This document shows, in pieces, positions 15,847 to 25,105 of a stretch of 36,516 nucleotides of DNA. The translations under genes and the position numbers were made by a program. The first letter of the stretch is position 1. Each line of letters starts with the position of its first letter. Below the pieces are notes generated by a model. The model made no database searches. It worked only from the letters and a program-made list of their open reading frames with translations, and was not told where the DNA came from. Source of the DNA: JBAXBF01 sp034429745 (GTDB lineage: Bacteria; Chloroflexota; Anaerolineae; Anaerolineales; DRKV01); assembly GCA_034429745.1 (NCBI GenBank), contig DAOUFY010000078.1, forward strand, positions 1 through 36,516, read 5' to 3'.

Positions 15847-17313
15847 GTGATTATGCATACTCCACTTAGAATACACGTTGGTTTTGTACGCTGGTTGTCC
15901 ATTTTTTTGGTTGCAACTTTAACGCTGTTCCCTCTTGTAAATGTGCAATCAAAGTCTATTCATTCGCATTCACTTGAAGGGGATGATTTTAGCGAAAGAA
16001 AAACGAATTATTTTATCATCATCTTTCCCAAAAATTACGAATCTTTAGCCGATCAATTGTTTACTCAATATGGCAAAATGCTGGACGAGGAATACGAAAA
16101 ATTCCAAGCCCTTTCTGGCAATGTCGCTATCCATCCCCTTACTATTCGAGTATATGCAAACGCAAAGGAATATGGAAGCTTAAACCCCTTTGCGCCACCG
16201 CTAAAAAAAGGGGGAACTCATAGCCATGTTGGCGCTCGTGAAATAGCGATTATTGGTGATGAGGTAGCGAAGAATTATTTAAGGTGGTTTGCTGAGGCAA
16301 CGAATGCCTTTCGCTATGAATTGGCTATTTTATTCGCGAAACAATTGTCAGATCAAAAAGTACCTGAAGGCTTGCTGCATGGCATTGGTACGTATTTTCA
16401 GGATCGGGCTGCGTTAGAAGCATTAGTCCTGCAAGCAAACCAAACGACACTTGATGCACAACCCTGGACTGATTTGTTTGAAAAAGAGTCGATCTTTTTT
16501 GATCCTCCTATAATGGTGCAGCAAGCGAGTATTGTTAGTTATTTGATTGGGATAAAGGATTGGCAGACCTTTTTATCCTTTCTAAGCCGCATGAGGACTT
16601 CCGCGAATATTCGGGCTGCCTTTAAAGAAATATATCAGCGCGACCAAGATGAGCTTGAAAAAGAGTGGAAAAGTTATCTGCCTATTTACGCGAGCAAGGA
16701 TTGGAAATGGAATAAGCTGACGAACTATAACTTTAAGATTGCAGAAAAGCTTATTGCCTCCGGTGCGTTTAAGGCTGCTTACACTGAATTAGAAAAGGTT
16801 GAAAAGTACAGTACACTGCTTAGATTAGAAGATAATAGGCAAACCGCCTCAAGCCTAATGAAAAGAGCAAAGCTTGGCATTGATGCGAATAACAATCTCT
16901 ATCAAGGAAGGCTGTTGTTATCCAAAGGAAACATAAATGAAGCGATTTCTCTCTTCAATAAGGCGAAGGAGAATTTTTCTTCTATTGGCTACACTCAAAA
17001 AAATGATGAAATTGAAGCTCTACTGCAACGAGCAAAATTAAGCCTTTCTCTCCAAGCTGAAGTGAAAAGATATCAAAACAATCCTGTTTTTGTGCTGTTT
17101 AATGGCAATGCGATAAAGCGATTGAAGGAGATTCGCGCGATTTATGATCAGATGAATGATGACAGCGGAATGCAAATGGTTGATGTCCTAATTATGGAAG
17201 TGCAGCAGCGTCAATTGTGGATATTTGCAGTCAGTGCTTTACTTGTCGTTGGGTTGCTGTTCTTGTATTGGAAAAAGTCAAAAGAACCTGTACCCCCTGA
17301 GGCGCAATTATGA
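15847..17313 (+). CDS. Membrane-anchored peptidase_MA-like protein lacking catalytic residues, with TPR-like C-terminal half
   Basis: 488 aa from a GTG with GAGG about 8 bases upstream; an ATG two codons later is an alternative. There is an N-terminal signal/anchor (residues ~12-32), a domain with the layout of gluzincin 'peptidase MA-like' proteins, a helical repeat region (~295-420, with ALxxxEKVEKY and LLSKGNINEAISLFNKA resembling TPR helices) and a C-terminal membrane helix (~458-477) with a basic stop. Where a protease would have HExxH it has YELAI (157-161), and in the downstream WLxEGLAxYF-type segment the metal-binding Glu is His178 (GLLHGIGTYF). It is probably an inactive, binding member of the fold. 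It overlaps the next gene as ATGA. Function unknown; the operon suggests a partner of the MoxR/VWA complex. Confidence 0.65.
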   Translation: MIMHTPLRIHVGFVRWLSIFLVATLTLFPLVNVQSKSIHSHSLEGDDFSERKTNYFIIIFPKNYESLADQLFTQYGKMLDEEYEKFQALSGNVAIHPLTIRVYANAKEYGSLNPFAPPLKKGGTHSHVGAREIAIIGDEVAKNYLRWFAEATNAFRYELAILFAKQLSDQKVPEGLLHGIGTYFQDRAALEALVLQANQTTLDAQPWTDLFEKESIFFDPPIMVQQASIVSYLIGIKDWQTFLSFLSRMRTSANIRAAFKEIYQRDQDELEKEWKSYLPIYASKDWKWNKLTNYNFKIAEKLIASGAFKAAYTELEKVEKYSTLLRLEDNRQTASSLMKRAKLGIDANNNLYQGRLLLSKGNINEAISLFNKAKENFSSIGYTQKNDEIEALLQRAKLSLSLQAEVKRYQNNPVFVLFNGNAIKRLKEIRAIYDQMNDDSGMQMVDVLIMEVQQRQLWIFAVSALLVVGLLFLYWKKSKEPVPPEAQL

Positions 17314-18695
17314 TAGTAAAACAAGCGGTTGAGAGACAAATTAAAAGCATTTATCGGTTGGTGCAATTCCAGCGCTCCTTACGCTTGCTTTTAAGGTCGG
17401 CTTGGATCATTTTATTGGTTTATTCTGGGTGCATGCTGATAATTATAGCTACTGGGCAGCATCAGGTTGAAAAATACCTGCTTGGGTTGGGGCTGCTGTT
17501 GATCATTTTCATCCCTATGCTTTATTTTTTCTCTAAAAGAAAATTGTCAGACTTCGTTTGGTTGTTGGATAGAAGGTTAGGCTTAAAGGAACAGGTAAGC
17601 GCGGCATGGGAAGCATTGGATAATCAAGCTAGTCATCCTGTCGCTGTTCTGTTGTTTGAAGATGTGAGCCGCTTGCTGACAAATGCATATCAAAGTGTTC
17701 GCAATAAAGGATGGTATATACAGAAAGATCTGCTTTTGGCATTGATTTTTGGGATTATTGCTTTTTGCATTTCTATATATTCTTCTTTAAGTGTTGAAGG
17801 GGTGCTGCCTAACAATCAGCACATTGCTGCGCTGCCTTCGCTTCAAGAGGAACCATCCTATGAGGATGTTTTTCCAAAAGGAATGCTCAGTTATTATGAA
17901 AATGAAGGGGGGGATGAAAACAATGATAACAGCAGCAACGAGGAACAAAAGAAAGCGCAACAACTAAAATCTGCTCTGGAGGAAGTAGGACAAGTATTTT
18001 CGAAGGATATGTTCACTCAACAATTTGGTGAGGCGTTGAAAAATGCACAAATGGAACAGGCCGCACAGATAATGGAGATGCTTGCCAATAACACAGGTTT
18101 GTTAAGCAATGAAATGAAAACACGGATAGGTGAGTATCTTCAGGAAGCTAAGAAGCCTTTTGAAAAAATTGGAGAAGAGGAAATTGTAAAACATTTGGAT
18201 GAGGCAACTAAAGCCTTATCGGAGGAAGCTCAAAATAACAGTGGGGGTCAGCAGTTGCAAGAGAAGTTAAATGAATTGGCAAAGGATTTGCGTGATATGG
18301 CACCATCTTTAGAGCAGGCGAGATCTTCTGCTGGAGAGCAGCAATCGGAACTTAAAGCGGGCGGTGAAAAATTGATTGCAAGTGGTACAGGAAGCGAGGC
18401 CGCAGAGGTAAAAGTGTCGCTTCAACAAGAGTTATCAGAAGCCGTTGAGAGGCTTAGTGGAGAAGGCAATGAAGTGATCTTTGGTGATCAAGAAAAAATA
18501 ACTGAAGAAAATAAAAATGTTTTCAACCCCAATGTTAAACCCCCGAAAGAGAATGCTGCAGATGCTTCGGTGCTTTCTCCATTAAGTGTTGTTCATCAAG
18601 GGGATCGAGCGATTATTCGGAATAGTATTGCCCCCAATTATTTTTCGTGGGTGTGGAGAGATGAAATTGCCAAATATTTTGAAAGGGAATATTAA
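17310..18695 (+). CDS. Membrane protein with long charged coiled-coil region (DUF4175-like in layout)
   Basis: 461 aa, start overlapping the previous stop (ATGA). Two adjacent membrane helices (~24-48 and ~55-75) are followed by DFVWLLDRRLGLKEQVSAAWEAL, a motif reminiscent of the DUF4175 family where a DRRxGLKE-type segment follows the membrane pair. A third helix lies at ~142-163, then a ~290-residue Gln/Glu/Lys-rich helical region (EEQKKAQQLKSALEEV, LNELAKDLRDMAPSLEQA and so on) with a NNDNSSNEEQ low-complexity lead. It has no catalytic motif I can see. The likely role is scaffold or adaptor in the envelope complex built by this operon; family assignment is tentative. Confidence 0.6.
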   Translation: MIVKQAVERQIKSIYRLVQFQRSLRLLLRSAWIILLVYSGCMLIIIATGQHQVEKYLLGLGLLLIIFIPMLYFFSKRKLSDFVWLLDRRLGLKEQVSAAWEALDNQASHPVAVLLFEDVSRLLTNAYQSVRNKGWYIQKDLLLALIFGIIAFCISIYSSLSVEGVLPNNQHIAALPSLQEEPSYEDVFPKGMLSYYENEGGDENNDNSSNEEQKKAQQLKSALEEVGQVFSKDMFTQQFGEALKNAQMEQAAQIMEMLANNTGLLSNEMKTRIGEYLQEAKKPFEKIGEEEIVKHLDEATKALSEEAQNNSGGQQLQEKLNELAKDLRDMAPSLEQARSSAGEQQSELKAGGEKLIASGTGSEAAEVKVSLQQELSEAVERLSGEGNEVIFGDQEKITEENKNVFNPNVKPPKENAADASVLSPLSVVHQGDRAIIRNSIAPNYFSWVWRDEIAKYFEREY

Positions 18696-19620
18696 GAAAG
18701 ACACGCTCAACGAGAGCCAACATGCAGCAGATTCGCGTGTTTATTTAACCCTGGATGTTATTAAGCGATTGGAAAAACTTCAGTTGGTGGCGGGCAGATA
18801 TTTGCCGGGAAAATCCGTTGGTGCAAGACCTGCCTTCCGTCGCAAGCCTACCAACGAATTTATGGATTACAGAAAGTACGTCCATGGGGATGATGTGCGT
18901 TTTGTGGATTGGAAAGCTTCTGCTCGTAGCTCAAACATTTACCTAAAGCAAGGAAATTATCCCAAAGAGGCGACGGTACATATATTGTTGGATTGCAGTG
19001 CGTCAATGGCATGGGGCAATCCTTCCAAGAGCAAAATGGCGTTATCCCTTGTGGCGATGATTGGTTACCTTGCGCTAGCCCATCAGGATCGATTGGTTTT
19101 GTATATGCTGCATGATGACAATTCTCAATGGTTAGGACCGATAAATGGCAAGGGGCAAATTCCATCTATGGTAAAGGCTGTAGCGGATATTAAGTTTTAT
19201 GGAAAGGTGCAGTTATATGATGCTATTAAGAATCTAAGCCATCGTACTTTTGCTTTGCATGGGTTGACTTTTATTATCTCAGATTTTATTGAAACGAACA
19301 GTATAGATAACATCCTCAGGTTATTTCCCATTCCCACCTGGAATGTCAATGTCATCCATTTGCTGCACCGCGATGAATTGAACCCGCCTATTAAAGGCAG
19401 TTATGAGTTTATAGACGTAGAGACAAACGAAAAGGTAAATGTTGATGTGGATGACCGTGCCATAGAAACATACATGAAGAGCCTAACCGATTGGCAAAAA
19501 CAACTTGAGCTAGATTGCATCAATAATAACGCCTTTTATACCCTTATCCCTAGTGATTGGTCTTTGGTAGAAGAAGTAATTCCTCATTTTATGGATGTCC
19601 ACCTAGTTCACAAATGTTGA
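18661..19620 (+). CDS. DUF58 protein with von Willebrand A-like fold
   Basis: 319 aa from ATG 18661, which lies inside the end of the previous gene (35-base overlap); the longer frame from 18586 is unlikely. The DUF58 hallmark is clear: PGKSVGARPAFRRKP, then FMDYRKYVHGDDVRFVDWKASAR, the SxxxGxxxEFxDYRxYxxGDDxRxxDW pattern. A VWA-like MIDAS motif LLDCSASM (D111, S113, S115) follows. DUF58 proteins are the usual partners of MoxR ATPases. There is no N-terminal membrane helix, so the product should be cytoplasmic or peripheral. The next gene begins within its last codons (ATG at 19614). Confidence 0.85.
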   Translation: MKLPNILKGNIKKDTLNESQHAADSRVYLTLDVIKRLEKLQLVAGRYLPGKSVGARPAFRRKPTNEFMDYRKYVHGDDVRFVDWKASARSSNIYLKQGNYPKEATVHILLDCSASMAWGNPSKSKMALSLVAMIGYLALAHQDRLVLYMLHDDNSQWLGPINGKGQIPSMVKAVADIKFYGKVQLYDAIKNLSHRTFALHGLTFIISDFIETNSIDNILRLFPIPTWNVNVIHLLHRDELNPPIKGSYEFIDVETNEKVNVDVDDRAIETYMKSLTDWQKQLELDCINNNAFYTLIPSDWSLVEEVIPHFMDVHLVHKC

Positions 19621-21476
19621 CTTTTTTGTTTCCTTTAGGTTTAGTAGGTTTGGTTAGCGTACCGTTGGTGATAGCTTTACATCTGCTACGTGAGCGGCAG
19701 CGCAATTATGTTGTTTCCAGTCTTTGGTTGTGGAAATTTTTAAAGCCGCAAATTCATGGGGCTAGATACAGTCGTCTTCCAATAACTTGGCTGCTTATCC
19801 TTGATGTGTTGATTGCTGCTTCTTTAAGTGCGGCACTTGCAAGTCCTCAAATTACTTCTTCTATTTTCTCTAAGCCAAGCGTACATCAATTTTTTGTTTT
19901 AGATGCCTCTACAAGTATGCTGGCAAATGAGGGAATGAGCAGCCGCTTTGCCAAGGCTAAACAAGAGATGGTCAACAAATTGCTGCAGTTAAGTGGTAAT
20001 GATCAGGCTACGGTCATTATTTTTAATCATAGGGCAATGCTAGTTGGAGATACAAACAACGATTCGATCAATCAAATCATTCAACGCTTAGATAAAGTAG
20101 AAGTTGGAGGAAGAGGAAATGCTGTAATGGATGCCCTCCTCATGGCAAGAGCAAAGTTTTCTCTCGAAAAGCCCAACGAAATACATCTTTATAGTGATGG
20201 TTCATATGATTTAAAAGCCATACCAAAGGAAATGAAAGGCATTCTTTATCATTCCATGGGGAGCAGCTCGAATAATCAGGCAATTCTGCAAATGGAAACG
20301 AGGGTAACGAGCGACAACAAGCTGCAAGTCTTTGCCCAACTCGGAAACTTTAGCGGTGAGGATGTTCAGAGAATAATTTCTTTGCTTTTGGATGATAACT
20401 CTGTCAGCAGTCAGAAAATTGAGTTGCCGGCGAATCAAGTGATTAAGCAGACTTGGACGTTGGAGAATGTAGAAGCAAGTAAGTTAAAAACGGTGCGCCT
20501 TGTACTGATTGGAGAAGATGATTTGGCAGCGGACGATGAGGCATATTGTGGTCTTTATAGTGGGAATAAAGCAACAGTATCCTTAGTATCGGATCAAGAA
20601 TATCCGCTTTTGAGAGCATTACAGTCTTTTGACGGTCTAAATATTCTCTATTCAACAATAGCTCAGTATCAACCACAGTTATTTGCCGATCTCTACATTT
20701 ATCGCGGTTTTGTCCCTTCTTTGCTGCCGAGTGGGAAGATTTTGCTGATCGAACCGCGAGGGATGATTAACCGGGAAAATCAAGAGCAGATCTCGTTGGA
20801 TGCTCGCAAGATTGACCTTGCTCCCGATGACATTCCAGTTATTCTTGATCAAGAAAAGATGAAGGAGTTGGACTTCAGCGGTGTGCGTTGGGAAAAATTA
20901 TGGAAGCTTGACACAGTACCAGATGGCTACAAGGCACTAATCAGTATAAAGGATCATCCTTTGCTCCTTGAAGGGTGGGAGGGATCTTCGCAAATTTATA
21001 TTCTGCTTGCAGATTTTAGCAGTGGTAATTTTCATGAGCATCCCTCTTTTATTGTATTGTTAGGAAACCTTCTCTTTACTTCAGAACAATTTGGATCGGA
21101 ACAACAACAGCGCGTAGGAGAGCCAATTCATTTGCCGCGGCCGAAACAGCTGTACAACGCTGTAACGATCATCCTTCCTGATCAGACAAGAGAAACATTT
21201 CGCTCCAAATGGGATACTACATGGAATAACACGACTGTGCCGGGGTTTTATACAGTTCAGCTGCAAAGCAACACTGGCAAAGAAATGTCGTATGTGATTG
21301 GAGTAAATGCCGGCGACTTTCAAGAAAGTGATATTAAACCTCAAGTTGTGGTTGAATCAACAGCGCTAGATTTGGGGAAAATAAAACAAGAACAGCAAAT
21401 TGATCTTACTCCTTGGCTGCTTGGGGCAGCACTTATTCTGGTGATGATCGAGGCAACACTTGCATGGCGACGATAA
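19614..21476 (+). CDS. BatA-like membrane protein with von Willebrand A domain
   Basis: 620 aa from ATG 19614 (overlapping the DUF58 stop); the longer frame from 19557 would run back through the neighbour. The N-terminus is the BatA/aerotolerance-regulator type: LTFLFPLGLVGLVSVPLVIALHLL, a basic turn RERQRNYVVSSLWLW, then a second helix (~57-78). The VWA domain has DASTS (D97, S99, S101) as MIDAS start, and GGRGNAVMDALL and IHLYSDGSYDL in the usual later positions. A long extracytoplasmic-looking beta region follows and the C-terminus is a membrane helix (WLLGAALILVMIEATLAWRR). It probably binds a divalent ion and a protein ligand. In Bacteroides-type bat operons similar proteins work with MoxR, which is established only as genetic context. 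Confidence 0.8.
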   Translation: MLTFLFPLGLVGLVSVPLVIALHLLRERQRNYVVSSLWLWKFLKPQIHGARYSRLPITWLLILDVLIAASLSAALASPQITSSIFSKPSVHQFFVLDASTSMLANEGMSSRFAKAKQEMVNKLLQLSGNDQATVIIFNHRAMLVGDTNNDSINQIIQRLDKVEVGGRGNAVMDALLMARAKFSLEKPNEIHLYSDGSYDLKAIPKEMKGILYHSMGSSSNNQAILQMETRVTSDNKLQVFAQLGNFSGEDVQRIISLLLDDNSVSSQKIELPANQVIKQTWTLENVEASKLKTVRLVLIGEDDLAADDEAYCGLYSGNKATVSLVSDQEYPLLRALQSFDGLNILYSTIAQYQPQLFADLYIYRGFVPSLLPSGKILLIEPRGMINRENQEQISLDARKIDLAPDDIPVILDQEKMKELDFSGVRWEKLWKLDTVPDGYKALISIKDHPLLLEGWEGSSQIYILLADFSSGNFHEHPSFIVLLGNLLFTSEQFGSEQQQRVGEPIHLPRPKQLYNAVTIILPDQTRETFRSKWDTTWNNTTVPGFYTVQLQSNTGKEMSYVIGVNAGDFQESDIKPQVVVESTALDLGKIKQEQQIDLTPWLLGAALILVMIEATLAWRR

Positions 21477-24082
21477 TAAATAGCTGGGTTTTTTGGATGG
21501 TTTGTGCAATTGCCCTACTACTTTTAGTGGGGATTGCTTGGTATAAACGGTTGCAATGGTTTCCGGCGTTGGCAGCAAGAGCCGTTTTAACCGTATTGGC
21601 ATTGATGGCTGTATTTATTCCTAAAGATAAGGAGACACTGATAACGACAGCCATTAGGGGAGATAATCAACCGAAAATACTGCTGCTTGATTTTACTGAC
21701 AGTGTGGTTGACCAAGATAAAGAAAAAGTACTTGAGCAGGGACTGAAATGGCAGCGAGAAGGAGAAAATCGCCTGTTCTTAGCCTTTAATCAGCATAGTT
21801 TGTGGATACCTAATCAAACCGGGGACTCAGTAAGACTTCAAACAGACGGAGGTGGGTTAAGCTCGGTATTATCTAAAGCTGCTTCGCTTTTGGGGGAGCA
21901 GGAAGGGCAAATCATTTTAGCTACCGATGGGGCATTTGAGCTGGATAAAACGTTGGAAGATAGCATTGCACAACTTAAGCGGAGGGGGCAGCAGCTCTCC
22001 ATTCTGCCGCTGCGATCAAAATATACAACAGAAGATAGTACTATCGGCGGGATCCAAGCCCCATATTATGTTTGGCAAAACACCACTTTCCCGTTGATCT
22101 TGCCGGTGGTTTCAGCTCCACAACAGAAGGGTGCTGAACCAACTTTTCAGGTTTTCTTAAACGGCGAGGAAGAAAATATTAAGGGAGAGAAGATCAGCGA
22201 CAATTATTATTCTTTCATGCTTCCGGCAAGAAAAGAAGGTGTGCTAACTGTAGAGATTAAAGCCAGTTTTAAAGGCGATGCACATGAAGAGAATAATCAA
22301 GCAAACACGACCATTAATGTTTTGAGTACGCCAAAAATCGTATGGGTAGCTTCTGACACAAAGGCAGTTCGTTCTTTGGCTGATGAGTTAACCTCTAAAG
22401 GGTTGAACCTTTCTTTGAGAACACCTAATGAACTTCCTCACACTCTTGAAGAGTTGAAGCAGTACCGCATTATTGTGTTAGATAACCTTTTGTACTTTAA
22501 TCTTACTTCGGATCAAATCAATGGAATCATTGAGTTTGTAAAGCAGGGAGGAGGGCTGATAATTGTTGGCGGAAAGAATGCATATACCTTAGGGGGTTAT
22601 AAGAATACTCCGCTCGAGCCAATTTTACCTGTAAAACTTGAAGCACCACCTCGCCCTACGCGTTCTCCTATTCTCATGCTGATTATCATGGATACTTCTG
22701 GAAGCATGCGCGACCTGATAAGCGGCAAAAGCAACATCTCTTCAATGATGCTGGCTCAGGAAGCTGCTATTAGAACAGTCGAGACGCTAAACCTTGACGA
22801 TTATTTAGGCTTACTCACCTTTGCAACACGTGTGGAGTGGAAAGTAGATATCCAAGAAATCCATGATGGATTGAACTTGCGCAGAACCCAAGATATTATC
22901 AGCAAATTGAATGGATTTGGGGAAACTTTTATGCTTCAGGCTATTTTTGAAGCAAAAAATTATTTTGAGAAGAATACTTCGCCTTTACCTGAACCAAAAT
23001 ATATTTTACTTTTATCGGATGGCAAAAGTACAGATGGCACCTTAGATGAATTTATTCGTTATGCAAATAGGTTTAATGAAGAGCATGGTATAAAAATATC
23101 TACCATTGCACTTGGCAGTAGTGCAGACAAAGTAGTGATGAATGAAATTGCCAAACATGGCAAGGGCAGATATTATGAAGTACTCGACCCTAATCAGCTG
23201 CCAAAAATAATGATCTCGGAAAGTAAAGCAGCAAGAGCAGAAAATGTTCAGAGTGGAGATACATCGCTTAAGATCAATATTGCTCAACACCCAATTTTGT
23301 ATGGTTTAAGTGAAGCTCAATTGCCAATTGTTACTTCTTATAACGCCCTATCAAGCAAGAAAGAAATTGGTGCGGAAGATATCCTTATTTCTGAATCTTA
23401 TGAAGACCCACTGTTGAGTGCCTGGCAGTATGGGCTAGGGCGAGTAGTAACATGGATGAGCACCTCAACGTTGGATTGGGTAAAAAGTTGGCCTTCAAAA
23501 GATGTTGAACTTGCCTTTTGGACGCAAATTTTGAAATACAGCCTTCCAAGCCCAGTAGAAAAAGATATTCATTTTTCTTATGAGGTTGTTGATGATGAGC
23601 TCGCCATAGAAGTGAATTTGATGGATGGCATTGGAGATCTTAATGCAGTCTCAGCCGTTCAATTCGTGTACAACAGTAAGGAGGGTAAACCTGTAACGGT
23701 CAATTTAATACAATCACATTTGGGCAAATACACCGCCCGTCTGGCAAGGCCTCCTTTTGGTGCTTATGAGGGATACGTCAAGATACTTGATAAAAGCAAT
23801 AATGAAAAACAATTTACAGCTCCTTTTTCTATCAATCCTTCGAAAGAATTGCTGCCTGTGGATGAAAAGCAAAACAGACGAAGAATGGAAGAATTAGCCT
23901 CACAAGGGAATGGCAGGCTCATAGGGGAAGAAGTTTTGGCGCAATCATCAAAAGTTGAGCATAGAGAAGTACAGCGATCTACCCTTTCGGTGATGAATGA
24001 TAAAACGCTCTTGGTAGGTGCGCTTTTAGTCTTATGGATACTTGATATTGCCATTCGCCGCCGCTGGCTGCCGTGGATATAA
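21464..24082 (+). CDS. Large membrane VWA protein with glutamine-amidotransferase-like domain
   Basis: 872 aa from ATG 21464 (overlapping the previous gene by 13 bases; GAGG 10 bases upstream). Order: two N-terminal membrane helices (~7-25 and ~33-53); a first VWA-like region with a degraded MIDAS (ILLLDFTDSV, Thr in place of the first Ser); a beta domain; a GATase1-like segment (~290-400) with KIVWVASD, YRIIVLDN and VKQGGGLIIVGGKNAYTLGGY; a canonical VWA domain with MDTSGSM (D410, S412, S414); and a C-terminal membrane helix. Proteins of this layout are found with MoxR in many bacteria. No catalytic Cys-His pair stands out in the GATase-like part, so it is probably structural. Confidence 0.8.
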   Translation: MATIINSWVFWMVCAIALLLLVGIAWYKRLQWFPALAARAVLTVLALMAVFIPKDKETLITTAIRGDNQPKILLLDFTDSVVDQDKEKVLEQGLKWQREGENRLFLAFNQHSLWIPNQTGDSVRLQTDGGGLSSVLSKAASLLGEQEGQIILATDGAFELDKTLEDSIAQLKRRGQQLSILPLRSKYTTEDSTIGGIQAPYYVWQNTTFPLILPVVSAPQQKGAEPTFQVFLNGEEENIKGEKISDNYYSFMLPARKEGVLTVEIKASFKGDAHEENNQANTTINVLSTPKIVWVASDTKAVRSLADELTSKGLNLSLRTPNELPHTLEELKQYRIIVLDNLLYFNLTSDQINGIIEFVKQGGGLIIVGGKNAYTLGGYKNTPLEPILPVKLEAPPRPTRSPILMLIIMDTSGSMRDLISGKSNISSMMLAQEAAIRTVETLNLDDYLGLLTFATRVEWKVDIQEIHDGLNLRRTQDIISKLNGFGETFMLQAIFEAKNYFEKNTSPLPEPKYILLLSDGKSTDGTLDEFIRYANRFNEEHGIKISTIALGSSADKVVMNEIAKHGKGRYYEVLDPNQLPKIMISESKAARAENVQSGDTSLKINIAQHPILYGLSEAQLPIVTSYNALSSKKEIGAEDILISESYEDPLLSAWQYGLGRVVTWMSTSTLDWVKSWPSKDVELAFWTQILKYSLPSPVEKDIHFSYEVVDDELAIEVNLMDGIGDLNAVSAVQFVYNSKEGKPVTVNLIQSHLGKYTARLARPPFGAYEGYVKILDKSNNEKQFTAPFSINPSKELLPVDEKQNRRRMEELASQGNGRLIGEEVLAQSSKVEHREVQRSTLSVMNDKTLLVGALLVLWILDIAIRRRWLPWI

Positions 24083-24114
24083 AAATATACTACTCTTATA
24101 AAAGGTGCAAAGAA

Positions 24115-25098
24115 ATGAACTCAGTAAGTGTTGAAAATTTTATTCAAATTGCAAACGCTATGAAGAAAGAACTCAGCAAGGTCATTGTTGGTCAAGAAGA
24201 ACTTGTCCATAATGTGCTGATCACGTTGTTTGCTGGCGGACATGCCCTTTTAGAGGGTGTGCCTGGGTTGGGAAAAACGCTGCTTATCCGAACCTTATCC
24301 CAGTTTATGGATGGCACGTTCAGCAGAATTCAATTCACTCCGGACTTAATGCCAGCAGATATTATTGGCACGGTTATCATCAGTGAGACGCCGGAAGGAA
24401 AAAGAGAACTGCGTTTTGAAAAGGGACCAATCTTTGCCCATTTAGTGCTGGCAGATGAGATCAACCGCGCCACCCCGCGTACACAATCAGCTTTGCTGGA
24501 AGCAATGCAGGAAAATCATGTAACGGTAAGCGGTACGACTTATGCCCTGCCGCGGCCATTCTTTGTATTGGCTACCCAAAATCCGATTGAAATGGAAGGG
24601 ACATACCCATTGCCGGAAGCTCAATTGGATAGATTTCTGTACAAAATTGAGGTTCCTTACCCTTCTGAAGAGGAATTAATCGAAATAGTCAAACGCACAA
24701 CCGGCGTAGAAACCCCTACGGTGCAGAAGATTATTGATATGGATACCCTGATGGCTATGCAGCAGGTGAGCAAAGAACCGTTGCTTGCCGACAATGTGGT
24801 GAAATATGCAGCAAGGATCATTGAGGCGACCCACCCGCAAACCAAATATGCGATTGAGACCGTTAATCAACACGTACGGGTGGGTGCAAGCCCGCGCGGT
24901 ATTCAAGCGATGATCCGAGCTGCTAAAGTTGAAGCCTTGCTAGACAATCGCAAGGCTGTTTCCATTGATGATATTAGAAAAGTTGCCTTGACAAGCTTAA
25001 GGCATAGAATTGTGTTGAATTTTGAAGCAATCGCTGAGGGTGTTCAGGCGGATACGATCATCAAGGATATCTTGAAGAGTGTTGCTGTACCATCTTAA
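24115..25098 (+). CDS. MoxR-family AAA+ ATPase
   Basis: 327 aa from ATG 24115 with AAGGTG upstream; the longer frame to 24073 lies partly in the previous gene. Walker A GVPGLGKTLL, Walker B LVLADEINRATPRTQSALLEAMQE, sensor-1 ATQNP and a C-terminal lid with GASPRGIQAMIRAAK are exactly MoxR. These ATPases act as chaperones that insert metal cofactors or mature complexes with VWA-protein partners (established for a few members). It is the last gene of the operon here, whereas in many genomes moxR comes first. It ends 7 bases before a convergent gene. Confidence 0.93.
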   Translation: MNSVSVENFIQIANAMKKELSKVIVGQEELVHNVLITLFAGGHALLEGVPGLGKTLLIRTLSQFMDGTFSRIQFTPDLMPADIIGTVIISETPEGKRELRFEKGPIFAHLVLADEINRATPRTQSALLEAMQENHVTVSGTTYALPRPFFVLATQNPIEMEGTYPLPEAQLDRFLYKIEVPYPSEEELIEIVKRTTGVETPTVQKIIDMDTLMAMQQVSKEPLLADNVVKYAARIIEATHPQTKYAIETVNQHVRVGASPRGIQAMIRAAKVEALLDNRKAVSIDDIRKVALTSLRHRIVLNFEAIAEGVQADTIIKDILKSVAVPS

Positions 25099-25105
25099 GT
25101 GGTGG

